This document shows positions 43,914 through 52,683 of a DNA stretch of 64,000 nt, piece after piece. Below the pieces are notes generated by a model that worked only from the letters and a program-made list of their open reading frames with translations, ran no database searches and was not told where the DNA came from. Both the position numbers and the translations under genes were made by a program. The stretch covers positions 1 to 64,000 of the forward strand of contig NZ_CAKROJ010000001.1 of NCBI RefSeq assembly GCF_934372025.1. The letters run 5' to 3'. Position 1 is the stretch's first letter, and each line of letters starts with the position of its first letter. Origin of the DNA: an uncultured Blautia sp. GTDB taxonomy: Bacteria; Bacillota; Clostridia; Lachnospirales; Lachnospiraceae.

Positions 43914-44735
43914 TCACTTTCCAAACTCGTTTACATATTTCTGATATGCCTCTTCGTATTTCTCCGGAATATTTCGCATACTGAATGCATTCCCTTCCTC
44001 GTTATATCCCAGAAATTCACCACCACCAACAATTGCATGATCGCCTCGCTCTTTGCTGTTAAATACCATCTGTATAAGTTTAATGCACATTTTACAATCC
44101 ACCAGAAAACTTACATTTTCTACATACCAGATATCGTCTTCAAACTGTTCCTGATAATAACGTATTCTGTTTTTTGCGAAGAGACCCGGACACTCCAGAC
44201 CCGGCCGCACTGCTTCACGCATTCGATGCCTTTCCGAAAATCTGTCCTGAAATACTATTGGCAGAGGACGTGGACCAATAAAAGACATTTCCCCCTTCAG
44301 AATACTCCAAAAATTAAGAAGCTCATCCAACGAATATTTTCGTACAAATGCACCAAACTTCGTCACACGCTGCCTCGGAGGAAGTAAATTGCCATACAAA
44401 TCCTTCTTATCCGTCATATTTCGAAATTTTACCAGAGAAAACGGAGTGCCATCTTTCCCTATCCGCATCTGATAAAATAATATTGGTTTTCCCACATCCA
44501 ATAATGTTGCAAATGCAAGCATGATATTTAGCGGTGCAAAAATGATACAAGCCGGTATCGCAATCATCAGATCCAATGCTCGTTTCCCATATCTCAGATA
44601 AAAACTTTTTTTGGGATAAACCTTCTTAGAATAACCGTTAACCTTTTCAAGATTCTCCGTCTTTGCCAGTTCTGCTATATATCTTCCTTTTTCAATCATT
44701 ACCTTTTTATCTTCAGCAGTGCAATCCTTATTCAT
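43914..44735 (-). CDS. Initiating phosphosugar transferase (polyprenol phosphate, PglC/WbaP core)
   Basis: A 273-residue monotopic phosphoglycosyltransferase that links the first sugar phosphate to undecaprenyl phosphate. It has an N-terminal re-entrant helix (FYLRYGKRALDLMIAIPACIIFAPL), then GKPILFYQMRIGKDG, VKFRNM, LRKYSLDELLNF-type sequence (KYSLDELLNFWSILKGEMS, with the catalytic Asp-Glu), and FIGPRPLP with AVRPGLECPGL. The C-terminal extension of about 60 residues is longer than in minimal PglC. It is the first gene of the operon, with AAAGGA upstream, and lies just behind the promoter embedded in the inverted repeat. Confidence 0.92.
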   Translation of the reverse strand: MNKDCTAEDKKVMIEKGRYIAELAKTENLEKVNGYSKKVYPKKSFYLRYGKRALDLMIAIPACIIFAPLNIMLAFATLLDVGKPILFYQMRIGKDGTPFSLVKFRNMTDKKDLYGNLLPPRQRVTKFGAFVRKYSLDELLNFWSILKGEMSFIGPRPLPIVFQDRFSERHRMREAVRPGLECPGLFAKNRIRYYQEQFEDDIWYVENVSFLVDCKMCIKLIQMVFNSKERGDHAIVGGGEFLGYNEEGNAFSMRNIPEKYEEAYQKYVNEFGK

Positions 44736-44795
44736 GTGTTATGATCCTTTCTTACTGAAAAAATTTGAATTATTTGATTTTGAACTACAAAAACA

Positions 44796-44856
44796 AAAAT
44801 GACAGATACAATACCTTACATTTTGGTATTATATACTGTCATTTTAGTTTTTGCAA
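44796..44856 (-). promoter_or_regulatory. Capsule-operon promoter embedded in a 20-bp inverted repeat (also terminator-like)
   Basis: On the minus strand TTGCAA (44856-44851), 17-base spacer, TATAAT (44833-44828). AAAATGACAGATACAATACC (44796-44815) is inverted at 44825-44845 with one bulge and one wobble. The repeat covers the spacer, -10 and first transcribed bases. Read through from the kinase gene, the same repeat forms a hairpin followed by TTTTTGTTTTT, a good terminator. It can thus end the regulator transcript and start the capsule transcript. Confidence 0.75.
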
Positions 44857-44888
44857 TATTTATTTTATATTTTTGTAATATTTTGTAT

Positions 44889-44913
44889 TTATTATGTAAC
44901 ATTTACATAATAA
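44889..44913. repeat. 25-bp perfect palindrome over the histidine-kinase stop codon
   Basis: TTATTATGTAA (44889-44899) and TTACATAATAA (44903-44913) are perfect inverted copies with three bases between. It includes the kinase stop. No T run follows, so it is more likely a protein site or a 3' stabiliser than a terminator. Confidence 0.6.
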
Positions 44914-46264
44914 TAGGGAGCATAATACTAATTTCAAATATATTATGCGATAATGTAGTCTTTATCTCTCCATGATATTTTTCAACAACATTACGTATGC
45001 TTATGCTTCCAAACCCATGTTCCTGTCCCCCTTTTTTTGTGGTCTGTGGAAGTCCATCCTGAAATATAATCTGTTTTTCGCAATAGTTCTCTATTTTAAT
45101 GAATGCAAATGCCCCCTTCTTCCATATATTCACAGAAAGGAACCGATATTCCGGATCTGCGATCATTTCCAGCGCCTCAAGTGCATTATCCAGGGCATTT
45201 CCAAGCATAATATACAAATCAAATGCATCCATGAAATTCAGAATTTTCCCATTTGCCATACAAGTCCATTGAATACTTTTCTGGTCACACAGCATACATG
45301 TATTTGTGAGAATTGCATCCAGGTTTTTATTTCCTGTATTCATCTGACTTTCATAAATCATCACAGAATCTTCCAACACTTTCAATCTTTCGGCCTGACT
45401 TTTCTTGTCCTTATCTGCACGTAACGCAAAAATCATGTGTTTCAGATCATGACATTTATGATTAATACTTGTTATATTATCCCGGAACAGTTGATACTGA
45501 CGATACTGCATCTCTCGGAGATTCTTTTCTGATTCTACTTTCATTTTATAAATTTCTTCTCTTCGCAAGGTCATTTGCTGAATCAATAGAGAGAATGTCA
45601 ACAATAAGTCATATAAAAGAATAATATTAAAGTAGAAACTCTGCTCCATATCATAGTTGATTCTTGCACAGGAACCCAGTATTTTACCAATTATTAAAAT
45701 ACTCAGCATCACTCCCAAAGAAGATGCCGTGTTAAACGGATAATCACCATTCAGGACAATTTTTCTGGCAAAAACAAAATAAATCAAACTGTAAACTACG
45801 ATCATTACCAGCACTTTTCCTGCCAATGCTCCGAAATTTAACTCTGTTCTGCTCTGATGTACATATTCCGGCATTATAAAAACAAATGCTGTATATGCCA
45901 GATCCTGTGTCAGATATGCACAAGAAGCACCATAAACTGCACTTTTGCATCGAATTTTACAACAGAAATAAAATACAAGTGTGAGCAGACATAAATACTG
46001 AAAAAGATCTATTGTTGTTTTTAATGAAATCTGCAGCATAAACTGATATGGGGCTTGTTCAAACAATTCATAACGAAAACTCTGTACAGACCAACGAGTA
46101 TACATTCTTATCAATGGTGCACATAGAAGACAACCTATAATACTCATTCCCATATGCCAACAATAGTTATTTCGTTTCCGAAGTGGAATCATATACAGAA
46201 TTGCAACAATCATAGATCTTTGGATTGGATCTAATCTCAGAATGTCAGAAAACATATATTTCAT
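44903..46264 (-). CDS. Sensor histidine kinase, AgrC/GHKL type
   Basis: A 453-residue membrane kinase. About seven N-terminal helices (residues 1-230) form the sensor. A coiled linker (RREEIYKMKVESEKNLREMQYRQYQLF) leads to the phospho-acceptor His in NHKCHDLKHM. The GHKL ATPase domain has LDAILTNTCMLC, NALDNALEALEMI (N box) and EHGFGSISIRNVVEKYHG (G box). This is the AgrC/VirS layout, often used for peptide sensing, but no AgrB or AgrD gene is found nearby. It starts four bases after the response-regulator stop, with GGAGG upstream. The adjacent capsule operon is the obvious target. Confidence 0.9.
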   Translation of the reverse strand: MKYMFSDILRLDPIQRSMIVAILYMIPLRKRNNYCWHMGMSIIGCLLCAPLIRMYTRWSVQSFRYELFEQAPYQFMLQISLKTTIDLFQYLCLLTLVFYFCCKIRCKSAVYGASCAYLTQDLAYTAFVFIMPEYVHQSRTELNFGALAGKVLVMIVVYSLIYFVFARKIVLNGDYPFNTASSLGVMLSILIIGKILGSCARINYDMEQSFYFNIILLYDLLLTFSLLIQQMTLRREEIYKMKVESEKNLREMQYRQYQLFRDNITSINHKCHDLKHMIFALRADKDKKSQAERLKVLEDSVMIYESQMNTGNKNLDAILTNTCMLCDQKSIQWTCMANGKILNFMDAFDLYIMLGNALDNALEALEMIADPEYRFLSVNIWKKGAFAFIKIENYCEKQIIFQDGLPQTTKKGGQEHGFGSISIRNVVEKYHGEIKTTLSHNIFEISIMLPIIM

Positions 46265-46268
46265 TTTC

Positions 46269-46973
46269 TCATCCTCCCCAATACTTCATCAATGCCTGCA
46301 AAAATTCTTTTCGCCTGCTTCTGCTCACGGGAATCCTTTTTTCCCCTACCTGTATGTCCTCTTTATTGTATTGTTTCACATGATTTAAATTAACCAGAAA
46401 ACATTGGTGACATCTGAAAAAACCTTTATCTGCCAACTCACGTTCTATCTGTTTGATTGTCTGTGAACCAGTCATGGATATCTCCTGTTCCAATGTATGA
46501 TAAACAATTGTATGTCCATACACTTCTATATAACAGAGAGTCTTTAAGGGAATCTTATATTTCTGTGATTTTTTCTGCAAAAGTATGAAATCTGTTTGTT
46601 TCATATGAAACTCATGTACTGCACGACGCATTTTCATGGCAAACATATTATAATTGACAGGTTTTAAAACATAATCAAGCGCATTCACAGAATAACCTTC
46701 TATTGCATACTGGGCCATTTGAGTAATAAAAATAATAGTAACTTCAGAATCCTTTTCACGAATTTTTCTGGCTATTTCAATACCATTCATCAATGGCATT
46801 TCTATATCCAGTAAAATTAAATCCCAGGTAAACTGATATTTTTCAAGCATTTCTTTTCCATTAGAAAATCTTGAATGACTAATCTGCAAATTGTTTTCCT
46901 CTGCAAATTTATCCAGATATTTTTCCAGAATTTCAGCTTCCGTGCACTCATCTTCTACAATAACAACCTGCAT
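46269..46973 (-). CDS. LytTR-family response regulator (AgrA-like)
   Basis: A 234-residue regulator. The N-terminal receiver has VVIVEDE, the phospho-Asp in LILLDIEMP, FITQM and the Lys in YVLKPVNY. The C-terminal LytTR domain has IPLKTLCYIEVYGHTIVYHT, GFFRCHQCFLVNLNHV and RIPVSRSRRKEFLQAL. Such regulators bind short direct repeats upstream of their targets. It is first in an operon with the AgrC-like kinase, directly upstream of the capsule genes, so it probably controls them and perhaps itself. Confidence 0.93.
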   Translation of the reverse strand: MQVVIVEDECTEAEILEKYLDKFAEENNLQISHSRFSNGKEMLEKYQFTWDLILLDIEMPLMNGIEIARKIREKDSEVTIIFITQMAQYAIEGYSVNALDYVLKPVNYNMFAMKMRRAVHEFHMKQTDFILLQKKSQKYKIPLKTLCYIEVYGHTIVYHTLEQEISMTGSQTIKQIERELADKGFFRCHQCFLVNLNHVKQYNKEDIQVGEKRIPVSRSRRKEFLQALMKYWGG

Positions 46974-47115
46974 AGATTCACCTCCTGATAATTATAAGTC
47001 TATTAAATAATGATAGATGAATCTGTGAGTTTTTTCTATATTTAATCATACTATATCTTTACCCTCTTTAAAACAGACAACTACGCATTAAACTTTACCA
47101 GTTATGCACAGATTC

Positions 47116-47257
47116 GTTACTGTTCACTCCGTTCGCAGTAACTTGGTCAAAATGCATTCCAAATCACCTTCGGTGATGGCATTTTGCCCTGTATGTCTCG
47201 GGATTTTGCCATATTCATGGCAAAACACCTCGCGAGATATTACCTGTGAACAGTTAC
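47116..47257. repeat. 142-bp palindromic extragenic element (REP-like family, long form)
   Basis: The 384-base gap before ptsI's 3' end holds this element. Outer arms GTTACTGTTCAC (47116-47127) and GTGAACAGTTAC (47246-47257) are inverted with one mismatch. Inside are two hairpins, one with ATCACCTTCGGTGAT and CAAAATGC/GGCATTTTG, the other TTTTGCCAT/ATGGCAAAA. The left 49 bases recur with three mismatches at 58199-58247. The rest of the gap (46974-47115, 47258-47357) shows nothing else. Confidence 0.8.
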
Positions 47258-47357
47258 ACAAATTCAACTATAAACCCAGACAGTCAATCAACAAAAAGCC
47301 TTCGGATAAATGCCTGTAATTTACACATACATTTTCCAAAGGCTTTTCTATCTGTTA

Positions 47358-48986
47358 TTATTCTGTTACTTTCATTTCTCTTACAATCTTACGAAGCTTC
47401 AGAACCATAGATGGTGCTACGGAAAGTTCATCTACTCCCATACGTACAAACTGCTCTGTAAGCGTCGGATCTGCTCCAAGTTCTCCACAGATTCCGGCCC
47501 ATTTGCCGCACTTGTGCGCATTATCCACAACCATCTGGATCATTCTGAGGATTGCTTCATGATGCGGATTATAAAATGGATCCAGTTTTTCATTCTGGCG
47601 GTCAATTGCCAGTGTATACTGCGTCAGGTCGTTCGTTCCGATACTGAAGAAATCAACCATCTCTGCAAGTCTGTCACTGATGATCGCTGCTGCAGGAGTC
47701 TCAATCATAATTCCCTGTTCCGGAATCTTGTACTGGATTTCCTGCTCTTTGAGTTCAGTCTCAACTTCAGCTACAACATCATAGATTTTCTTTACTTCTT
47801 CTGTAGAAGTAATCATTGGATACATAATGGAAAGATTTCCATAAACAGCAGCACGGAAGAGTGCACGGAGCTGTGTTTTGAAGATATCCTTCTGTGTCAG
47901 GCAGATACGAATCGCACGATATCCCAGTGCCGGATTGTCTTCATTCCCAAGATTAAAGTAATCTACCTGCTTATCTGCGCCGATATCCAGCGTACGAATA
48001 ATAACTTTTTTGCCTGCCATCATCTGTACAGCCTGTTTGTAAGCCTGGAACTGCTCTTCCTCTGTCGGGAAATCATTTCTTCCAAGATAAAGGAATTCAC
48101 TTCTAAAAAGTCCGATTCCTCCGGCATCATTTTCAAGAACGTATCCGATATCTCCAACACTTCCGATATTTGCATAAATATTGATCTTCTGACCATCTAG
48201 CGTCACATTTTCTTTGCCCTTTAATTCCTGAAGAAGTCTGAGCTTCTCTGCTTCTTCCGTCATCTTTTTCGCTGTTTCTGCCTTGATTTCTTCATCCGGA
48301 TCAAAGGTAACCGTTCCGGCGAATCCATCAACAACTGCTGTCATGCCTGTTTTCAGTTCTTCCAGATCCATTGATACACCAATTAATGCCGGAATATTCA
48401 TCATACGGGCAAGAATTGCAGTATGAGAATTTGTAGAGCCATGGACTGTTACAAATGCCAGGATCTTATCCTTATCCATCTGTACAGTTTCACTTGGGCT
48501 TAAATCGTCTGCAACGATTACGGATGGCTCGATAGAACTTAAATCCACATCACCCTGACCACTGAGATTACGAACGAGACGTTCAGAAATATCTTTGATA
48601 TCTGCTGAACGCGCCTTCATATAATCATCATCCATGGATGCAAACATCTGTGCAAAATTATCTCCTGTAGTTGCTACTGCATATTCTGCATTGACCTGCT
48701 CTGTACGGATAGTATTCTGGATTGCCTCCATATAATCCTCATCCTCAAGCATCATCTGATGTACTTCGAAGATCGCCGCACTTGCCTCACCAACTTCTTT
48801 AAGTGCTTTGTCATATAATTTCTGAAGCTGCTCCTGAGAAGCGCTTACTGCCTCATCCACACGCTTTACTTCTGCTTCCGGATCTTCAATTCTGGTTCTT
48901 TTTACCTGATAATCGTTTTTCTTGAGAACCACGATCGGTCCCATCGCTATTCCTTTATAAACAGATTTTCCCTGAAAACACTGCAT
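47358..48986 (-). CDS. ptsI: PTS enzyme I (phosphoenolpyruvate-protein phosphotransferase)
   Basis: A general cytoplasmic PTS enzyme that takes phosphate from PEP and passes it to HPr. In the 542-residue protein, the phospho-His is in GSTNSHTAILARMMNIPALIG. PEP-binding parts are GIGLFRSEFLYLGR, the RTLDIGADK loop and FFSIGTNDLTQYTLAIDR, and the catalytic Cys is in AGICGELGAD. ATG 48986 has AGGAGG eight bases upstream; nineteen further in-frame codons lack a ribosome site. It is last in the ptsG, antiterminator, ptsH, ptsI unit. The motifs I checked are intact. Confidence 0.97.
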   Translation of the reverse strand: MQCFQGKSVYKGIAMGPIVVLKKNDYQVKRTRIEDPEAEVKRVDEAVSASQEQLQKLYDKALKEVGEASAAIFEVHQMMLEDEDYMEAIQNTIRTEQVNAEYAVATTGDNFAQMFASMDDDYMKARSADIKDISERLVRNLSGQGDVDLSSIEPSVIVADDLSPSETVQMDKDKILAFVTVHGSTNSHTAILARMMNIPALIGVSMDLEELKTGMTAVVDGFAGTVTFDPDEEIKAETAKKMTEEAEKLRLLQELKGKENVTLDGQKINIYANIGSVGDIGYVLENDAGGIGLFRSEFLYLGRNDFPTEEEQFQAYKQAVQMMAGKKVIIRTLDIGADKQVDYFNLGNEDNPALGYRAIRICLTQKDIFKTQLRALFRAAVYGNLSIMYPMITSTEEVKKIYDVVAEVETELKEQEIQYKIPEQGIMIETPAAAIISDRLAEMVDFFSIGTNDLTQYTLAIDRQNEKLDPFYNPHHEAILRMIQMVVDNAHKCGKWAGICGELGADPTLTEQFVRMGVDELSVAPSMVLKLRKIVREMKVTE

Positions 48987-49070
48987 ACTTACATCCTCCT
49001 GCATTTCTGTTGTGTTACACCCTGAAACTGCTGTCGACTTCATTTACAGCAATTTCATTTTCAATCTGAA

Positions 49071-49328
49071 TTAAAGATTTGCTTCGAAAAATGCTTTTAA
49101 TTCTGCGATTGCTGTATCTTCATCAGCACCATCAGCAGCTACAGTAACAGTATCACCCTGTTTTACGCCGAGAGACATCAGCATCATAAGCTGGGAAAGT
49201 TTCTTTGTTTTACCATCCTTTGTGATTGTACATTCGGATTCAAATTTTTTGGCCTCTTTTGCAAGAAGACCTGCCGGTCTAGCGTGGATTCCAAGTTCGT
49301 CGTTGATTGTGTACTCAAATGATTTCAT
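49071..49328 (-). CDS. ptsH: HPr phosphocarrier protein
   Basis: An 85-residue PTS carrier that shuttles phosphate from enzyme I to sugar-specific IIA domains. The active His15 is in ELGIHARPAG. The regulatory serine used for carbon catabolite repression in Firmicutes is present at position 45 (KLSQLMMLMSLG), although the usual K-S-I-M-G-V surround is altered to L-S-Q-L-M-M-L, so HPr-kinase recognition may differ. AAAAGGAG precedes the ATG. It lies between the antiterminator and enzyme I genes. Confidence 0.96.
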   Translation of the reverse strand: MKSFEYTINDELGIHARPAGLLAKEAKKFESECTITKDGKTKKLSQLMMLMSLGVKQGDTVTVAADGADEDTAIAELKAFFEANL

Positions 49329-49376
49329 AGTTTTGTTCTCCTTTTAAATTGTATTTTATTTATTTTATATTTATAA

Positions 49377-50210
49377 TTAACTATCCGTATCCAGAAGACG
49401 TTCCAGATGCATTGCAAGATATCCGATTTCAATGTCCGGTATCGGAAGCTTCAGACTTTTTTCCATCTGACGGCAGATTCTCTCTGCTGCCATAAACGGT
49501 TCCGGAAATTTTACAGACATATATTCATTCAGATTCATCTTAAGCTTTTCGCCATGGATTGCACGGGCAACCATATAGCGCACATGATTCATCAGTCTGT
49601 TATAACCCAATGACATAACGTCGATTGAATTGCCCGTCTCTTTTTCTACAAGAGAAATGCACTCTCTGACTGTCCTGGCAATTTCCATTGCCTGAGAAAC
49701 GTTTTCATCTACAATAGCCGCATGCACGTGCAGAGCAATATAACCGATCTCGTGTTCATCGATCTCAATCTGCATTTTCTCTTTCAGAAGTTCCTGAATG
49801 CAGCTGGCCACCTTATATTCTTTATAAAACATAACCCGGATATCATCTGTCAGAGGATTGCTGATCTGCTCTCCATTCTGAACACGTCGGACAGCAAAGT
49901 CCAGATGATCTGCCATGGTAAAAAGAATGCTGCGGTCTACCTTTCCGAATTCCTTCTCTGCCTGGTTCAGCACTTCATTTGCCAGTTCCAGACAAAGCGG
50001 TGAGACCGCCTTGAGGATATCTTTTACATCCCCTCGTTCTGTCATTTCTTTCAATGAATACACCGTGGCTTCCGCGATGGCTGGAACCGTCTGTCCCACT
50101 TTTTTGCCAAAAGCCACTCCTTTTCCCATGACCAGACATTCCTGGTTATTTCCATCCTGAATTCCTATAAAAGAATTATGATTCAAAATCTTTGCTATCC
50201 TGTATGACAT
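49377..50210 (-). CDS. BglG/LicT-family transcription antiterminator
   Basis: A 277-residue RNA-binding regulator. The N-terminal CAT domain (RIAKILNHNSFIGIQDGNNQECLVMGKGVAFGKKVGQ) binds an RNA antiterminator. PRD1 (with FTMADHLDFAVRRVQNG) and PRD2 (with MSLGYNRLMNHVRYMVAR and EIGYLAMHLERLL) carry the His residues that PTS proteins phosphorylate. It lies 28 bases after the glucose-type PTS gene, so by context it resembles GlcT and should control the terminator at 52501-52553. ATG 50210 gives the normal family start; an ATG five codons earlier is possible. Confidence 0.93.
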   Translation of the reverse strand: MSYRIAKILNHNSFIGIQDGNNQECLVMGKGVAFGKKVGQTVPAIAEATVYSLKEMTERGDVKDILKAVSPLCLELANEVLNQAEKEFGKVDRSILFTMADHLDFAVRRVQNGEQISNPLTDDIRVMFYKEYKVASCIQELLKEKMQIEIDEHEIGYIALHVHAAIVDENVSQAMEIARTVRECISLVEKETGNSIDVMSLGYNRLMNHVRYMVARAIHGEKLKMNLNEYMSVKFPEPFMAAERICRQMEKSLKLPIPDIEIGYLAMHLERLLDTDS

Positions 50211-50237
50211 CCTTTTCTTCCCCATCCGGGTAATTTT

Positions 50238-52406
50238 CTACTGAAGCACCTCTATTTCAAAAAGTGGTTCTCCTGCCTTAACCCGGCCCTCTTTTAACAG
50301 ATGGATTCTCTGGTTCTCTTCCAGTTCTGTACAAAGAACCGGTGATACGATAGAAGGTGCGTTTTTGCTCAGATATTCCAGATCCAGTTTCAGCATCGGA
50401 TCTCCCTTCTTCACTTCCTGACCACTTTCTACCAGTGCCTCAAATCCCTCACCATTCAATTTTACAGTATCAATTCCTACATGAATCAGAAGACTGATGC
50501 CTGATTCTGTTATAAATCCGATGGCATGCTTTGTATCAAAAACAAATGCTACTTCTCCATTTTCAGGAGCACGTACATAAGGATCTTCCGGTGTAACAAC
50601 TGCGCCATCTCCCATCATTTTTTCAGCAAAAGCCTCATCCGGTGCTGTTGAAAGATCTGCAGCATTACCGGTAATAGGACTTGAAATCACAATACGCTCT
50701 ACAACCTTCTGTCCGGTCTCTTCTTTTTGTCCACTTACTTCCTGACTTTCAGAAACCTCTGCCGATGCTTCCAGAGTATCCGGTGCTGTTTCCAGATAAT
50801 CCTCAAGATTTGATTTAATAACCGTAACATTTGGTCCGTATATAACCTGTACACCCTGTCCTTTGTGTACGACACCAGATGCACCTGTTGCCTTTAATAC
50901 ACCATCATTTACCAGAGCTGCGTCATGGACTGTACAGCGAAGACGCGTTGCACAGCAGTCTACATCACTGATATTTTTCTTACCGCCAAGACCTCGTGTA
51001 ATCGCCTCACTGACAGCATCAGAAGAGCCACCGGATTCTCCGGCAATCTGAGCTTCTTTGCGGGCATTTACATCTGCCTTTGTATAAAGCTTTGTTTCTA
51101 CATCATCATCTTCACGACCAGGAGTTTTAAAATCAAACTTTGTGATCATGAATTTAAAAATGAAATAATATAAAAAGAAATATATAATACCAACCGGGAT
51201 CACTCTCATCCAGCTTGTCTTTGCATTTCCCTGAAGAATACCAAACAGGAAGAAATCAAGAAATCCACCGGAAAAGGTAAGTCCTACGGCAATATTCAAC
51301 ATATGTGCAATCATATACGCACTACCTGCCAGAACTACCTGAACAGCAAATAATGCAGGAGCCACAAACAGGAAAGAAAATTCAAGTGGCTCAGTAATTC
51401 CCGTTGCCATACATGCAAGCGCTGCTGACAGAAGAAGTCCGCCCGCCTGTTTTTTCTTCTCAGGTTTTGCACACTGATACATAGCCAGCGCTGCTCCCGG
51501 AAGACCGAAGATCATAAAAATAAATTCTCCGGAAAAATATCTTGTTGCATCTGCACTGAAATGTGCAATATTTGCAGAGTCAGCAAGCTGAGCAAAGAAA
51601 ATATTCTGTCCGCCCTGTACCATCTGTCCTGCAACTTCCATTGTACCGCCGACAGCAGTCTGCCAGAACGGCATATAAAATACGTGATGAAGTCCAAATG
51701 GAATCAGCGCACGTTTGATAAGTCCAAAAATAAGTGTTCCCACATAACCGGAGCCTGTCACCAGACCTCCCAGAGCATAGATTCCATTCTGAACAACCGG
51801 CCATACAAAGTAGAGAAGAATTCCCACAAACATATAAACGATTGTGGAAATGATCGGAACGAAACGGGTACCACCAAAGAATGACAGTGCATTCGGAAGC
51901 TGGATTCTGTAAAACTTATTATGCAGGGCTGCTACGCCAAGTCCTACGATAATACCACCAAAGACACCCATCTGCAGAGACTGAATACCACAGACAGAAG
52001 TAATCGTTCCTTCAAGAACAGATTCTGCAATCTCACCATTGGCAAGGATCTGTCCTGTAACTGTCAGCATCGCATTGATTGCTGTGTTCATTACAAAAAA
52101 TGCAATAACTGCTGATAAAGCTGCAACTTCTTTTTCTTTCTTTGCCATACCGATTGCGACACCAACCGCAAAGATCAATGGCAGGTTATTAAAGACTGCA
52201 CTTCCTACGCTGTTCATAATCACCAGCAGAGAATGAAGCAGTGTTCCATCCCCCAGAATCTTTGTCAGACCGTAGGTCTCAATCGTTGTTGCATTTGTAA
52301 AAGAACTTCCGATACCAAGAAGAAGTCCGGCTACCGGAAGGATTGCGATCGGAAGCATAAAGCTTCGACCAACTCGCTGTAAAACACCAAAAATCTTGTC
52401 TTTCAT
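50238..52406 (-). CDS. ptsG: PTS glucose-family transporter, fused IICBA
   Basis: A 722-residue membrane permease that takes up and phosphorylates glucose or a related hexose. The IIC domain spans residues 1-420 (GRSFMLPIAILPVAGLLLGIGS, HHVFYMPFWQTAVGG, GITEPLEFSFLF). IIB lies at about 450-530 with its phospho-Cys in NISDVDCCATRLRC. IIA lies at about 570-720 with its phospho-His in FITESGISLLIHVGIDTV. Full IICBA order means no separate IIA is needed. AGAAGGAG precedes the ATG. The leader holds a strong terminator, and the next gene is an antiterminator, implying sugar-induced expression. Confidence 0.95.
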   Translation of the reverse strand: MKDKIFGVLQRVGRSFMLPIAILPVAGLLLGIGSSFTNATTIETYGLTKILGDGTLLHSLLVIMNSVGSAVFNNLPLIFAVGVAIGMAKKEKEVAALSAVIAFFVMNTAINAMLTVTGQILANGEIAESVLEGTITSVCGIQSLQMGVFGGIIVGLGVAALHNKFYRIQLPNALSFFGGTRFVPIISTIVYMFVGILLYFVWPVVQNGIYALGGLVTGSGYVGTLIFGLIKRALIPFGLHHVFYMPFWQTAVGGTMEVAGQMVQGGQNIFFAQLADSANIAHFSADATRYFSGEFIFMIFGLPGAALAMYQCAKPEKKKQAGGLLLSAALACMATGITEPLEFSFLFVAPALFAVQVVLAGSAYMIAHMLNIAVGLTFSGGFLDFFLFGILQGNAKTSWMRVIPVGIIYFFLYYFIFKFMITKFDFKTPGREDDDVETKLYTKADVNARKEAQIAGESGGSSDAVSEAITRGLGGKKNISDVDCCATRLRCTVHDAALVNDGVLKATGASGVVHKGQGVQVIYGPNVTVIKSNLEDYLETAPDTLEASAEVSESQEVSGQKEETGQKVVERIVISSPITGNAADLSTAPDEAFAEKMMGDGAVVTPEDPYVRAPENGEVAFVFDTKHAIGFITESGISLLIHVGIDTVKLNGEGFEALVESGQEVKKGDPMLKLDLEYLSKNAPSIVSPVLCTELEENQRIHLLKEGRVKAGEPLFEIEVLQ

Positions 52407-52474
52407 CTGAGACTCTCCTTCTATATATTTGATAGAAGTGAGTACATATAAAAGGCCTTAATCAACCGGTTTTT

Positions 52475-52494
52475 GTTACTGTTTACAGCAACTT
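52475..52494. repeat. Short REP-like element copy in the ptsG leader
   Basis: GTTACTGTTTACAGCAACTT is an internally shortened version of the element at 47116 and 52655. It folds as GTTGCTGT/ACAGTAAC on the minus strand. Confidence 0.65.
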
Positions 52495-52500
52495 TTGTAC

Positions 52501-52553
52501 AAAAAAAGGCACTAATATACATAAACACTCCTAGTTATGTATAGTTAATGCCT
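52501..52553 (-). terminator. Leader terminator of ptsG (probable antitermination target)
   Basis: On the minus strand AGGCATTAACTATACATAA (52553-52535) pairs with TTATGTATATTAGTGCC (52524-52508), followed by seven T (52507-52501), about 95 bases before ptsG. A ribonucleic antiterminator should overlap the 5' arm, but I could not match it to the published GlcT or LicT consensus. Confidence 0.8.
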
Positions 52554-52654
52554 CCTAAAATCGAGTTACACACTACAACTGATGAAAATATAACACGTCA
52601 GCCCAGAACTTGTCAACCCGCTATTTTATATTTTTACTGATTCTATTTTACTGA

Positions 52655-52683
52655 GTTACTGTTCACTCCGTTTACAGCAACTT
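52655..52683. repeat. REP-like element copy next to the stop codon of the 52683 gene
   Basis: GTTACTGTTCACTCCGTTTA plus CAGCAACTT abuts the minus-strand stop codon. AGTTGCTGT pairs with ACAGTAACT around an 11-base loop. Confidence 0.75.

Noticed and set aside
46974..47357. Possible AgrD-like peptide gene next to the LytTR/AgrC pair
   Set aside because: No short frame with a ribosome site and a cysteine- or serine-containing peptide was found, and no AgrB homologue is near.
47310..48200. 296-codon open frame opposite ptsI
   Set aside because: It is the antisense shadow of the enzyme I gene. The translation has no recognisable domain.
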